Positions 1 to 7,287 of a stretch of 16,351 bases of DNA are shown here, in pieces. The number at the start of each line of letters is the position of its first letter. The stretch's first letter is position 1. The position numbers and the translations under genes are program-made. The notes under the pieces were generated by a model. That model made no database searches. It was not told the DNA's origin and was given only the letters and a program-made list of their open reading frames with translations. The DNA is from Verrucomicrobiota bacterium (lineage in GTDB: Bacteria > Verrucomicrobiota > Verrucomicrobiia > Chthoniobacterales > UBA10450): assembly GCA_003218785.1 (NCBI GenBank), contig QHOM01000058.1, forward strand, positions 1-16,351, in the 5' to 3' direction.

Positions 1-190
1 CGATCGCGTGTTCCAATTCAGCGGGCAGCCTCTTCGCAGTCTTGGATTCCGGCAGATTAATTTGCACCTCCGGCTGATCTTTCTTAAACGTCGTTGAGAC
101 GACAAAAAAGATCAGCAGGATGATCAGAATATCGACGAGCGAGACGATGATAATGAGGGGCGCTCGCCGTTTTCGCACCGCGAAGTTCAT
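1..190 (-). CDS. exbD: ExbD/TolR-family biopolymer transport protein, 3' end outside the window
   Basis: This is the N-terminal 63 codons of an ExbD/TolR protein, read from ATG at 190 to the window edge. A short basic cytoplasmic start (residues 4-9, VRKRRA) is followed by one membrane segment at about 12-31. It contains the motif SLVDILIILLIFF with Asp20, the position of the proton-motive aspartate in ExbD/TolR (Asp25 in E. coli ExbD). A periplasmic stretch then begins with LPES. By family knowledge, ExbD joins ExbB and TonB in the inner membrane to pass proton-motive force to outer-membrane transporters. It starts 22 bases after the exbB stop, so it is the third gene of a tonB-exbB-exbD operon. 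The C-terminal periplasmic domain cannot be judged. Confidence 0.88.
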   Translation of the reverse strand, partial: MNFAVRKRRAPLIIIVSLVDILIILLIFFVVSTTFKKDQPEVQINLPESKTAKRLPAELEHAI

Positions 191-212
191 GGCGTGAAAT
201 GTGCCGCGCGTT

Positions 213-938
213 TTACGCGACCGGCGTCGGAATCGGTATGTGCGCGGCGGACGGCGCTTTTGCTGGCTCGAATTCGCGCGAGGATCGCCCGTAATAGCAT
301 TTGTTGATTAACTCGACGACTAACGTTTCCATCTCCACCGACATCACTTCTACTTTTCTCGAAAAATAGCTGAACCCGATCAGCGTCGGCACGGCGATCG
401 AAAGCCCGAAAACGGTTGCATTCAGCGCTTCGGCGATGCCGAGCGCGATCTGGCGGGTGTCCGATGCGCCCGAGCTCAATCCTAGATGGGAAAAAACATG
501 CACCAGTCCCGAAACCGCGCCGATCAAACCGAGCAGCGGTGCAATGCCTACGATGACTTCGAGAACGATGAGACCTTTTTCAAGGCGCACCATCTCGTGA
601 CGCGCACGCGTTTGAACCACTTCCACGTTTTCCGAGCGCGGCCCGCGCAAATATTGCAGCGCGACACGCGTGATCCGCGCCAGCGACGACGGATCAACAT
701 GCACTATCCGCGCCAGCCGCTCCACGCTCCCTCCGGGAACGAGGCGTTCGATCTCGTTCTCGATCATCCGTGGCATCACGTTTTTCTCTCGCAAGGCGAC
801 GCCGCGCAAAATCATCGTCGTCACGGACACAATCGAGCATGCGAGCAGCGGCCACATGAACAGCCCGCCCCTCGTGAAAAACCCGACGACCTTGTCTACG
901 ACTCCCGGCGTTTCGCCAATTATCCAGGCGGCGATCAT
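213..938 (-). CDS. exbB: ExbB/TolQ/MotA-family proton channel protein
   Basis: A 241-residue ExbB/TolQ-family protein, the channel subunit that works with ExbD and TonB in the inner membrane. Three hydrophobic segments are visible at about 24-46, 122-148 and 164-192, with the large cytoplasmic loop between the first two, as usual for the family. The second carries GIAPLLGLIGAVSGLVHVF (131-149), the family signature. The third carries IAEALNATVFGLSIAVP (168-184), including the conserved Thr/Asn-lined polar positions. The C-terminal tail (about 222-241) is Pro/Ala-rich and variable. Its ATG overlaps the upstream tonB-like stop as ATGA (935-938), which implies translational coupling. exbD follows after 22 bases. 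Length is normal for ExbB. The substrate of the partner transporter cannot be told from sequence. Confidence 0.93.
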   Translation of the reverse strand: MIAAWIIGETPGVVDKVVGFFTRGGLFMWPLLACSIVSVTTMILRGVALREKNVMPRMIENEIERLVPGGSVERLARIVHVDPSSLARITRVALQYLRGPRSENVEVVQTRARHEMVRLEKGLIVLEVIVGIAPLLGLIGAVSGLVHVFSHLGLSSGASDTRQIALGIAEALNATVFGLSIAVPTLIGFSYFSRKVEVMSVEMETLVVELINKCYYGRSSREFEPAKAPSAAHIPIPTPVA

Positions 939-1906
939 AAATTTGGATAAATAGTGAAACTGAATGCCTCGAACTCCAGACCCTCTGGCGGCAGAGTGTT
1001 CGCGATTTCCTCAGGAATCGGCGGAAGTTGGGCTTCAAGAACCGATTGCAAGCAAACGTTGGCAAAAGCCTCGTTCGAGCTGTTCTCGGTCACCTTGAGA
1101 TTCTTCACCGCTCCGTTCCGGTCGACGTAAAATCGAAGCCGCAAGGTGCCAATGTTAATCAAGTCACGCTTCTGATCCACATAAGTATACCAGCGCGATC
1201 CGACTGAATCCGTCACTATCTTTTGGTAGCGTCCCAAGGGTGTCCCTAGCGCGTTGACCGAACTAATCCCGCGATTCGTGATCCTTCCCGAGACGCGCGT
1301 TCGATCTTTCAAAGCGCGATATGCGGACCGCATCGATGCCGGTGCAGTGGAAGGCTTCTCCGCCGGAGTGGGCCTCGCCGTTAACATTGCAAATTGTTCC
1401 GCTGCGGTGAGCGGAGCCGGTTGCGGGGCTGCCGACGGCGTCGGATTTTCTTGCGGCATCACACTTGGCTGCGGTTGCGCCCCGTCCATTTGAAGCGAGT
1501 GCGGATGTGTTTCTAGATCCACAAACGGCCGATCCTTGCCCGTTTGCGACGGCAATGGCGCTTCGCCAGTGGCGGGAAGCTCGCTCGCCGCGATGGAGTT
1601 GGCGTTCGATTCAAATGTTTTCTCCTTCGGTGGCTGCGCAGATGCTTTCGATTCGTCCGTCTCCATAAAGGCTGAGTTCTTGGGAACCAACGGTGCCTGC
1701 GGAAGATCAACAAAGGTCAGTTGAACCGGCTGTTCCTCGATTGGAGCTGCCGGGGAGAAAACTCCGCCCCACACAGCAAGCAGGTAAGCGACCACTAAAT
1801 GAATGAAAATTGCCGCAAGCAGCGCCCACAATACCTTTCGCGCATCGTGTTCGTGATCGAGCATTCCGCCGCCCGGTTGAGCGAACATGATATTAGCCGT
1901 CGTCAT
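935..1906 (-). CDS. tonB: TonB-like energy transduction protein
   Basis: A 323-residue protein with the TonB layout. A single N-terminal membrane anchor lies at about 25-47, with His36 inside it, reminiscent of the functional His in TonB's anchor. A long Pro/Ala/Glu-rich periplasmic linker follows (about 52-195). The C-terminal domain at about 228-320 contains LRLRFYVDRNGAVKNLKV and a closing FEAFSFTIYPNL, matching the TonB C-terminal fold pattern (strand, 'D.nG.v..v.V..s', helix, strand). It is the first gene of the tonB-exbB-exbD operon and overlaps exbB by four bases. The ATG at 1906 has no clear Shine-Dalgarno sequence; ATG codons 7 and 15 are alternative starts. The specific receptor partner is unknown. 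'TonB family' is well supported by context, the exact orthologue less so. Confidence 0.82.
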   Translation of the reverse strand: MTTANIMFAQPGGGMLDHEHDARKVLWALLAAIFIHLVVAYLLAVWGGVFSPAAPIEEQPVQLTFVDLPQAPLVPKNSAFMETDESKASAQPPKEKTFESNANSIAASELPATGEAPLPSQTGKDRPFVDLETHPHSLQMDGAQPQPSVMPQENPTPSAAPQPAPLTAAEQFAMLTARPTPAEKPSTAPASMRSAYRALKDRTRVSGRITNRGISSVNALGTPLGRYQKIVTDSVGSRWYTYVDQKRDLINIGTLRLRFYVDRNGAVKNLKVTENSSNEAFANVCLQSVLEAQLPPIPEEIANTLPPEGLEFEAFSFTIYPNL

Positions 1907-2138
1907 GAAAGCGGTCTATTAACAAATGTAGCAGAGATTCGGGCTCAGAGTTTCCTCAGCTTAGAACCTGGACATTATCTCACCCGACGAGCGCTGACAA
2001 ATTGCGCCGGGCCTTCGGTGGGTTCGATGAACGACCCCTCGCCTTCTGATTGCGCAATGGACAGGCGCGATTGACCCATTTCGACTGCGGAAAGGGCAGG
2101 CTCTCAATTCCCGCTTCCCCGAAGCCAGGGGCTTTCCG

Positions 2139-2310
2139 TTGTCATTCCGAACCCCGAAAGCTTTTTGGTTCAAGAGTCTCTGGCTGCTCCTGACTGCATG
2201 AGGCCATTCGCGCATCTCTCCTCTTCTCATTCCGGGCCCCGAACTCCGAAAGGCCCGCAGTGACCGGGCGAGCAGGCGCTTTCGGAGTCGAGGAATCTCT
2301 CGCTGCTGCC
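2139..2310. repeat. Degenerate family A palindromic repeat (TGTCATTCC type), mosaic
   Basis: On the plus strand this stretch begins TTGTCATTCCGA, has a second start-like CTCATTCCGGGCC near 2227, and contains GTCGAGGAATCTC at 2287-2299. The 12-mer TTGTCATTCCGA and the 13-mer GTCGAGGAATCTC both recur in the compact element at 7195-7287. The region looks like overlapping or decayed copies of that family. It encodes the glycosylase C-terminal tail and its stop codon. Boundaries are approximate. Confidence 0.55.
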
Positions 2311-3146
2311 GACTTCCGTAAAGCTGTCCGCGCATGATGAAACAAGTATTGCTGCGCGTAACCGCCGTGTTCGCCAAAATAGGTTTCGGAAAATTCACGC
2401 AGCCCCTGCGCCGTCATTTTTTTCTTCCGCGGGAAGTATTTCTCTCGCAAGACGCGCTCGATCCAAACATCGATGGGAAAAGAGCGCAGGCGTTCGTAGC
2501 CGAAGAGCATCATACAATTAGCAACCTTCACGCCAACGCCCGGCAGCCAGCACAGCCTTGCCCGAAGATCGACATCGGATAACGCGTACCACCCTTCCAG
2601 ATTCGCTTCACCTGAACTCACGAGCCGCGCGGTTGCGAGCAGGTTCTTGGCGCGATAACCGAGTGCGCATTCGCGTAATTCACTCTCAGAAGCTTGCCCA
2701 ATTCGCTGCGCCGGTGGAAACGTGTAAACGACATGGTTCTCGACGTGACGTTGGTCACCAAAACGGTTCCGGAGCGCGAGCGAAATTTGACGAATGTGCG
2801 CGAGCTGCTTCATCGATGAACAGATGAAGGTGGCAAGACATTCCCACTTCGGTTGACGAATAATCCGCAAGCCGCGACAAAAACGTCGCGCTGCGCTCAT
2901 GATCGCATCATTCGGAAACGATGCGCAGATTTCCGCAAGCGGATGATCGAGCGCGAAATAATGACGAACTAATTCCGTGCGACCCTGGCTCACGCGTAAA
3001 AGTTCGCCGCTCTGTTCCGCATAAACCGGCTCGTCGCCAATTGTTCCCACAAATCCGTTATCGGTCTTTTGCCAATGAAAGACCTGGCCGGAGTCGAGGC
3101 TCATCGCCAGATCGAAATCCAGCGCGGGAATTTCAACCAGCTTCAT
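2142..3146 (-). CDS. OGG1-type 8-oxoguanine DNA glycosylase/AP lyase with repeat-derived C-terminus
   Basis: A base-excision-repair glycosylase of the HhH-GPD superfamily, OGG1 branch, which removes 8-oxoguanine and nicks the abasic site. Residues are counted from ATG at 3146 (334 aa). The N-terminal recognition motif LDSGQVFHW is at 17-25. The helix-hairpin-helix LPGVGVKVANC (201-211) carries the expected catalytic Lys207. SFPIDVW (222-228) carries the expected catalytic Asp226, matching human OGG1 Lys249/Asp268. GGYAQQYLFHHA (261-272) matches the last conserved helix. The catalytic domain therefore ends near residue 276. The remaining ~58 residues (Ser/Arg/Pro/Ala-rich) are encoded by a palindromic repeat, and the TGA stop is part of the repeat end. 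An in-frame GTG at 3155 is a possible earlier start; neither start has a strong ribosome site. The gene is monocistronic and divergent from the symporter. Confidence 0.88.
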   Translation of the reverse strand: MKLVEIPALDFDLAMSLDSGQVFHWQKTDNGFVGTIGDEPVYAEQSGELLRVSQGRTELVRHYFALDHPLAEICASFPNDAIMSAARRFCRGLRIIRQPKWECLATFICSSMKQLAHIRQISLALRNRFGDQRHVENHVVYTFPPAQRIGQASESELRECALGYRAKNLLATARLVSSGEANLEGWYALSDVDLRARLCWLPGVGVKVANCMMLFGYERLRSFPIDVWIERVLREKYFPRKKKMTAQGLREFSETYFGEHGGYAQQYLFHHARTALRKSAAARDSSTPKAPARPVTAGLSEFGARNEKRRDARMASCSQEQPETLEPKSFRGSE

Positions 3147-3158
3147 TCTTGCCACACA

Positions 3159-3243
3159 TTAACACGGATCAAACACGGATGATGCAATTTGAAATCTTCG
3201 CTTCTTTATCTGTGTGAATCTGTGTTCATCTGTGGCTAACTAA
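3159..3243. repeat. Family B inverted repeat in a divergent promoter region
   Basis: The left arm at 3159-3182 contains two AACACGGAT-like units. The right arm at 3208-3243 contains three ATCTGTGT-like units (ATCTGTGTGAATCTGTGTTC, then ATCTGTGGCTAA). The reverse complement of the right arm (CACAGATGAACACAGATT) pairs with the left arm. The element fills almost the whole 104-base gap between the glycosylase start (3146) and the symporter start (3251). A similar element lies at 14068-14170. Confidence 0.65.
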
Positions 3244-3250
3244 GGTCGAC

Positions 3251-4855
3251 ATGGATGGACGGCTCGTGATCGACTCAGGAGTTCTCGTTCTCTATTTTGT
3301 TCTCATCATCTCGATCGGCCTCTACATGGGGCGAAAGGAGGAAAACCTTGCCGACTTTGCGCTAGGCGGGCGTCGGATTCCGTGGTGGGCGGTCCTTGCT
3401 TCAATCATCGCAGCCGAGACAAGCGCGGGCACTTTTTTCGGCACGCCGGGTGAAGGTTTTGCGCTCCGCAACTACACTTACGTGCAACTCGCGCTCGGGA
3501 CGATCCTCGCACGCATTCTCGTTAGCTATATTTTCATCAAGCCCTATTACGATTATAAAGTGTACTCGATCTACGAGTATCTCACCGCGCGGTTCGGGGT
3601 GCCGACGAAGAACGCAGCATCCGCGGTTTTCATGATCACGCGCCTGCTCGCGTCTGGTGCACGTTTGTATGTGGCGGCCATTGCGCTCGCGCTCGCCTAC
3701 CAGATGATCTCAGGCAGCCGCCCCGGGCGAGCTGAAATGCTGCTGATTTATATCGGATCAACGATTGCGATCGTGATCCTTACCGCGATTTACACGACAC
3801 TAGGTGGAATCAAAGCGGTCATCTGGACCGATTTTATTCAAGCTTCAATCATGATGGGCAGCGCGCTCATTGCGCTTGGATTGCTTTATTCGGCAATCCC
3901 CGGTGGTTGGCACGAAATCGTGCAACGCCACGGCGGATTTGGCATTTCCGATTTTCTAACCACAGGTCTCGATCCGGCCAAGACGGGTTGGGGACAAATC
4001 AAAGGAATGTTTGAGACCGAATACACAATTTTTGCCGGAATGATCGGATCGACATTCATCACGATGGCCACGCACGGCACTGATCAGGATATGGTGCAGC
4101 GCATGTTGACCGCGCCTGACGTTCGCCGCAGCAGGCGATCGCTGATCATGTCCGGTCTCGCTGACATCCCGATTGTGCTGACATTTCTCAGCATCGGTCT
4201 GCTGCTCTGGACGTATTACCAGGCGCACCCCGATCCGACGCTTCCGAAAACGCCTAACGAAACATTCTGTCACTTCATTTTGTATGAAATGCCAGTCGGG
4301 CTGCGCGGACTCTTGATCGCAGGAATTTTTGCCACGGCGATGGGCTCGCTTAGCACCGCCCTGAACGCGCTGGCTACCAGTTTCACGCGTGATTGGTATG
4401 AAACCTTTATCAACCCAAGATCGACAACAGAACAAAGTCTGCGCGCGGTTCGCTGGGCCACGATATGGTTTTCGATCCTAATGATCGCGGTTGCTTCCAC
4501 AACGTCTTATCTCGTAATCGTGCACCCCGATGTGCGAATCATTCCGATCGTGCTCGGCATTTTCGGTTACACCTATGGCTCGCTGCTTGGCGTTTTCCTT
4601 TGCGGAATTTTCACCAAACGACGCGGCAACAATCGCGGCAACCTCGTTGCCATGGTGATTGGCTTTATTGTCGTAGCTATTTTGAGCGGATTGCCCAATG
4701 GCATCGCCAGCATCTTCGGTAGGCAGCTCTACGTGCAGCCAAGCTGGCTACCAGTCCTGGTGTTTCCCTGGTGGATCTGCTTCGGAACAATCGTCACGTT
4801 TTCGGTAGCGATTTTGTTCCGGACCGGCCGCGAAAATCACCCAGGAGCGGCTTAG
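3251..4855 (+). CDS. Sodium:solute symporter family (SSF/SLC5) transporter
   Basis: A 534-residue polytopic inner-membrane protein of the sodium:solute symporter family, which couples Na+ entry to uptake of a sugar, amino acid, vitamin or osmolyte. It is rich in hydrophobic helices over its whole length, consistent with the 13-helix LeuT-like fold. Family signatures are WWAVLASIIAAETSAGTFFG (45-64, TM1 region), GGIKAVIWTDFIQASIMMG (185-203, the classical SSF motif), HGTDQDMVQRML (275-286) and GSLSTALNALATSFTRDWY (365-383). The last includes the Ser/Thr pair of the Na2 sodium site in TM8. Length is normal. An AAGG six bases before ATG 3251 is a fair ribosome site. The substrate cannot be assigned. 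The HGTDQD motif recalls sugar/inositol-type members, but that is only a hint. The ferredoxin gene follows 94 bases downstream on the same strand without an obvious functional link. Confidence 0.93.
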   Translation: MDGRLVIDSGVLVLYFVLIISIGLYMGRKEENLADFALGGRRIPWWAVLASIIAAETSAGTFFGTPGEGFALRNYTYVQLALGTILARILVSYIFIKPYYDYKVYSIYEYLTARFGVPTKNAASAVFMITRLLASGARLYVAAIALALAYQMISGSRPGRAEMLLIYIGSTIAIVILTAIYTTLGGIKAVIWTDFIQASIMMGSALIALGLLYSAIPGGWHEIVQRHGGFGISDFLTTGLDPAKTGWGQIKGMFETEYTIFAGMIGSTFITMATHGTDQDMVQRMLTAPDVRRSRRSLIMSGLADIPIVLTFLSIGLLLWTYYQAHPDPTLPKTPNETFCHFILYEMPVGLRGLLIAGIFATAMGSLSTALNALATSFTRDWYETFINPRSTTEQSLRAVRWATIWFSILMIAVASTTSYLVIVHPDVRIIPIVLGIFGYTYGSLLGVFLCGIFTKRRGNNRGNLVAMVIGFIVVAILSGLPNGIASIFGRQLYVQPSWLPVLVFPWWICFGTIVTFSVAILFRTGRENHPGAA

Positions 4856-4949
4856 CGCGATATTGAAAGAGGAATTGACCGGACGGGCATCACTGATTAC
4901 TTGAGCATCAACGGCAGTCTTTTCACGCAACCTTAACCACCCAAATCCC

Positions 4950-5210
4950 ATGCCCCACGTCGTGACCGACAAATGCAACGGATGCAAGTTCACCGACTGT
5001 GTGGAGGTGTGCCCAGTCGCCTGCTTCTACGAACTGGACAACCAGGTGGTCATTCACCCGGAAGATTGCATTGATTGCATGGCATGTGTGGACGTGTGTC
5101 CGGTGCACGCCATCTACGCGGAGGACGACGTTCCGCCCGAATTCGCGAAAGATATCCTTGGAGCGGAAAAAGGCCCTGGGCTATTGAGCGACCCGCGCTC
5201 AAGCTTTTAA
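4950..5210 (+). CDS. fdxA: FdxA-type 7Fe (3Fe-4S/4Fe-4S) ferredoxin
   Basis: An 86-residue soluble electron carrier. The cysteine layout CNGCKFTDCVEVCPVACF...CIDCMACVDVCP places Cys at 9, 12, 17, 21, 25, 40, 43, 46 and 50. Shifted by one, this matches Azotobacter ferredoxin I. Cys9, Cys17 and Cys50 are expected to bind the 3Fe-4S cluster, and Cys21, Cys40, Cys43 and Cys46 the 4Fe-4S cluster. Cys12 and Cys25 correspond to the two non-ligand cysteines. The C-terminal AEDDVPPEF (58-66) is also characteristic of the FdxA group. At 86 residues it is shorter than the ~107-residue Azotobacter protein but usual for the short FdxA group. The redox partner is not indicated by neighbours. An inverted repeat begins at the base after its stop codon. 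Confidence 0.95.
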   Translation: MPHVVTDKCNGCKFTDCVEVCPVACFYELDNQVVIHPEDCIDCMACVDVCPVHAIYAEDDVPPEFAKDILGAEKGPGLLSDPRSSF

Positions 5211-5297
5211 GCCGGCATAATCAGTTCTGCCCCATTCGTCGGCAGCCAGCTTGATCTTGAGGGGGCTAGCATCTAATTCTCGATCAGCTATGCCGGC
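5211..5297. repeat. Inverted repeat directly after the ferredoxin gene
   Basis: GCCGGCATA at 5211-5219 pairs perfectly with TATGCCGGC at 5289-5297. An inner GCCCC/GGGGC pair lies between them. The left arm starts at the first base after the ferredoxin stop. No T-tract follows, so a simple intrinsic terminator is not supported. It could be a folded 3' end or the footprint of a lost element. Confidence 0.4.
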
Positions 5298-5303
5298 TCC
5301 CCT

Positions 5304-5402
5304 GTGATTGCGGATCTCGTTGAGCGCTTCGATCAACAACTCGAAGCGTATCAATCAGGCCTATACAACGAAACCCAGCTTAGACGCGAGTTTGTCGATC
5401 CT
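5304..5402 (+). pseudogene. N-terminal relic of an Eco57I-like restriction-modification enzyme
   Basis: From GTG 5304 the plus frame reads LVERFDQQLEAYQSGLYNET followed by QLRREFVDP, about 33 codons. This is the conserved opening I recognise from large Eco57I/type IIL-like restriction-methyltransferase proteins, whose consensus is roughly 'RF..n..aY.s..YNEtQLRreFlDPFF..LGWDv'. The match stops abruptly after VDP near 5402, exactly where the antisense aspS 3' end begins. The frame stays open further only because it runs antisense to aspS. No methyltransferase or nuclease motifs follow. I read it as the stub left when a defence gene was deleted. Without a homology search this rests on pattern memory. 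Confidence 0.5.
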
Positions 5403-5417
5403 GAGGACAGACCACCA

Positions 5418-7190
5418 CTACACCTTTTTCTCGCGCGCCAACTTGATCGACAAGTCGCGCAATTGTCGCGGATCGACTTCGCCAGGCGAGTTTGTCATCA
5501 GGTCCAGTCCACGATTGTTTTTCGGGAATGCCATCACATCGCGAATTGTCTCTTCGCCGCAAATGAGCATGACCAGCCGATCGAGCCCGAGGGCGATTCC
5601 GCCGTGCGGTGGCGCGCCGAGCCGCAGCGCGCGGAGCAAATGCCCAAACTGGGATTGCTGATGTTCCGGCCTGATGCCGAGCGCTTCGAACATTCTCTCC
5701 TGCAACTCTGGCTCGTAAATACGTATGCTGCCGCCGCCAATCTCGACGCCATTCAATACGATATCGTACGCCTCGGCGCGAACGTCTGCGAATTTCTTCG
5801 CTTCAAACAGCGCCATGTCCTCGGTTTTCGGTCGCGTAAATGGGTGATGCATGGCGTTCCATTTGTTTTCCTCGGGACTCCATTCGAAGAGCGGAAAATC
5901 TGTGACCCAGAGAAAGTCCCAGATTTCAGCAGCAGTCCTGAGCTTTTGCATCTCTGCGATGCGCAGCCGTAATCGGCCAAGCACTTCGCAGGCGATTTCC
6001 CATTTGTCTGCGCCGAAGAAGATGCAGTCGCCTTCCTCGATTTCTAGTTTCGATTGCAGCGCCGCCTTTTCCGCCTCAGAGAAGAATTTCACGATGGGCG
6101 ATTTCCATTCGCCGTTCTCGATCTTGATGAAGGCGAGACCTTTGGCGCCGTACAACTTTGCAATTTCCGTAAGTTCATCGGCTTGTCCGATCGTAATTCC
6201 GGCGAAGCCTTTCGCATTGACCGCTTTCACTACTCCGCCCGCATCGAGTGCGCTGCGAAAAACTTTGAAACTGCTTTGGCTAAAAACTTCTCCGAGATCG
6301 ACAAGTTCCATCCCAAAACGGCGGTCCGGTTTATCGCTGCCGTAGCGACTGACCGCCTCGCGATATGTAAGCCGGTCGAACGGAGTTTTGATGTCGATGT
6401 TGCGTGCGGCCTTGAAAATCGCCGCCAGCATCCCTTCGGTCACAGCGAAAATGTCGTGCGGCGTGACGAACGAAGTTTCGATGTCAATCTGGGTAAACTC
6501 CGGTTGCCGGTCGGCGCGCAAATCTTCATCACGAAAACATTTCGCGATCTGAAAATACTTCTCCACACCGGCTACCATGAGCAGTTGTTTGTATTGCTGC
6601 GGCGCCTGCGGCAGCGCATAAAACTTTCCGGGGGTGATCCGGCTTGGTACCAAAAAATCGCGCGCGCCTTCCGGCGTGCTTTTGGAAAGAATTGGTGTTT
6701 CCACTTCGACAAAGCCCTGGGTGTCGAGATAATCGCGCGTCGCCTTCGCGACCCGATGGCGCACTCGCAAATTGCGCGCGAGACGTGGCCGCCGGAGATC
6801 GAAATACCGGTACCTCATCCGCAAATCTTCATTCTGCGGCTCGGCGTCGATCGGGAAGGGTAGCGTGTCCGCCCGATTCAAAATTCGCAGCTGATTTGGG
6901 ATGACTTCCATATCGCCGGTCGCGAGATTCGGATTTTCAGTGCCCGGCAGACGCGCGGCGACGCGCCCCGAGACCTCGATCACATCTTCGCTACGCAAAC
7001 TGTGCGCTTCCTTCGCGAGTTCCGCGTTTTCCTCGGGGCGAAAAACAATCTGAGTCAGCCCTTCGCGATCTCGCAGATCAATGAAAACAACACCGCCGTG
7101 ATCGCGTGTGACATTTACCCAGCCGGCTAATGTCACCTGCCTGCCGATGTCGCTCTTGCGAAGTGAATTGCAATCGTGTGTACGAAACAT
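5418..7190 (-). CDS. aspS: Aspartyl-tRNA synthetase (probably non-discriminating Asp/Asn type)
   Basis: A 590-residue class IIb aminoacyl-tRNA synthetase of the bacterial type that charges tRNA-Asp. The OB-fold anticodon domain (about 1-105) contains LAGWVNVTRDHGGVVFIDLR. Motif 1 is GFVEVETPILSKSTPEGARD (159-178). Motif 2 is CFRDEDLRADRQPEFTQIDI (218-237). The bacterial GAD insertion covers roughly 290-420. Motif 3 is GIALGLDRLVMLICG (531-545). Length is exactly as expected. His31 and Gly83 match the residues reported for non-discriminating bacterial AspRS, which also make Asp-tRNA-Asn for GatCAB. It is preceded on the same strand by hisS, a common pairing. ATG 7190 lies four bases past the end of a palindromic repeat and has no clear Shine-Dalgarno sequence. 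Confidence 0.97.
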   Translation of the reverse strand: MFRTHDCNSLRKSDIGRQVTLAGWVNVTRDHGGVVFIDLRDREGLTQIVFRPEENAELAKEAHSLRSEDVIEVSGRVAARLPGTENPNLATGDMEVIPNQLRILNRADTLPFPIDAEPQNEDLRMRYRYFDLRRPRLARNLRVRHRVAKATRDYLDTQGFVEVETPILSKSTPEGARDFLVPSRITPGKFYALPQAPQQYKQLLMVAGVEKYFQIAKCFRDEDLRADRQPEFTQIDIETSFVTPHDIFAVTEGMLAAIFKAARNIDIKTPFDRLTYREAVSRYGSDKPDRRFGMELVDLGEVFSQSSFKVFRSALDAGGVVKAVNAKGFAGITIGQADELTEIAKLYGAKGLAFIKIENGEWKSPIVKFFSEAEKAALQSKLEIEEGDCIFFGADKWEIACEVLGRLRLRIAEMQKLRTAAEIWDFLWVTDFPLFEWSPEENKWNAMHHPFTRPKTEDMALFEAKKFADVRAEAYDIVLNGVEIGGGSIRIYEPELQERMFEALGIRPEHQQSQFGHLLRALRLGAPPHGGIALGLDRLVMLICGEETIRDVMAFPKNNRGLDLMTNSPGEVDPRQLRDLSIKLAREKKV

Positions 7191-7194
7191 CTTT

Positions 7195-7287
7195 TGTCAT
7201 TCCGAGCGAAGTCGAGGAATCTCGTTGCCAAACCGAGGATAGAGGCGCGGGATCCTTCGACTCCGCTTCGCTCCGCTCAGGATGACA
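7195..7287. repeat. Family A palindromic element (MITE/REP-like) between hisS and aspS
   Basis: A 93-base element. The left end TGTCATTCCGAGCG..GAAGTCGAGGAATC (from 7195) is the imperfect reverse complement of the right end GGATCCTTCGACTCCGCTTC...GGATGACA (to 7287). In minus-strand reading, the right end donates the TGA stop of hisS at 7277-7279, and the left end stops four bases before the aspS ATG. This is the sequence that yields spurious 'CHPERSEAESKDP'-like translations in several soil phyla. Confidence 0.8.

Noticed and set aside
486..954. Two plus-strand frames over exbB
   Set aside because: Antisense shadows of the ExbB gene, which has clear family motifs and operon overlap.
5403..5972. 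Plus-strand open frame continuing the restriction-modification relic
   Set aside because: Beyond ~5402 it is exactly antisense to aspS, and its translation has no RM motifs; it is a shadow frame.
6054..6863. 269-codon plus-strand open frame
   Set aside because: Antisense to aspS; long only because of the high-GC codon pattern of the real gene.
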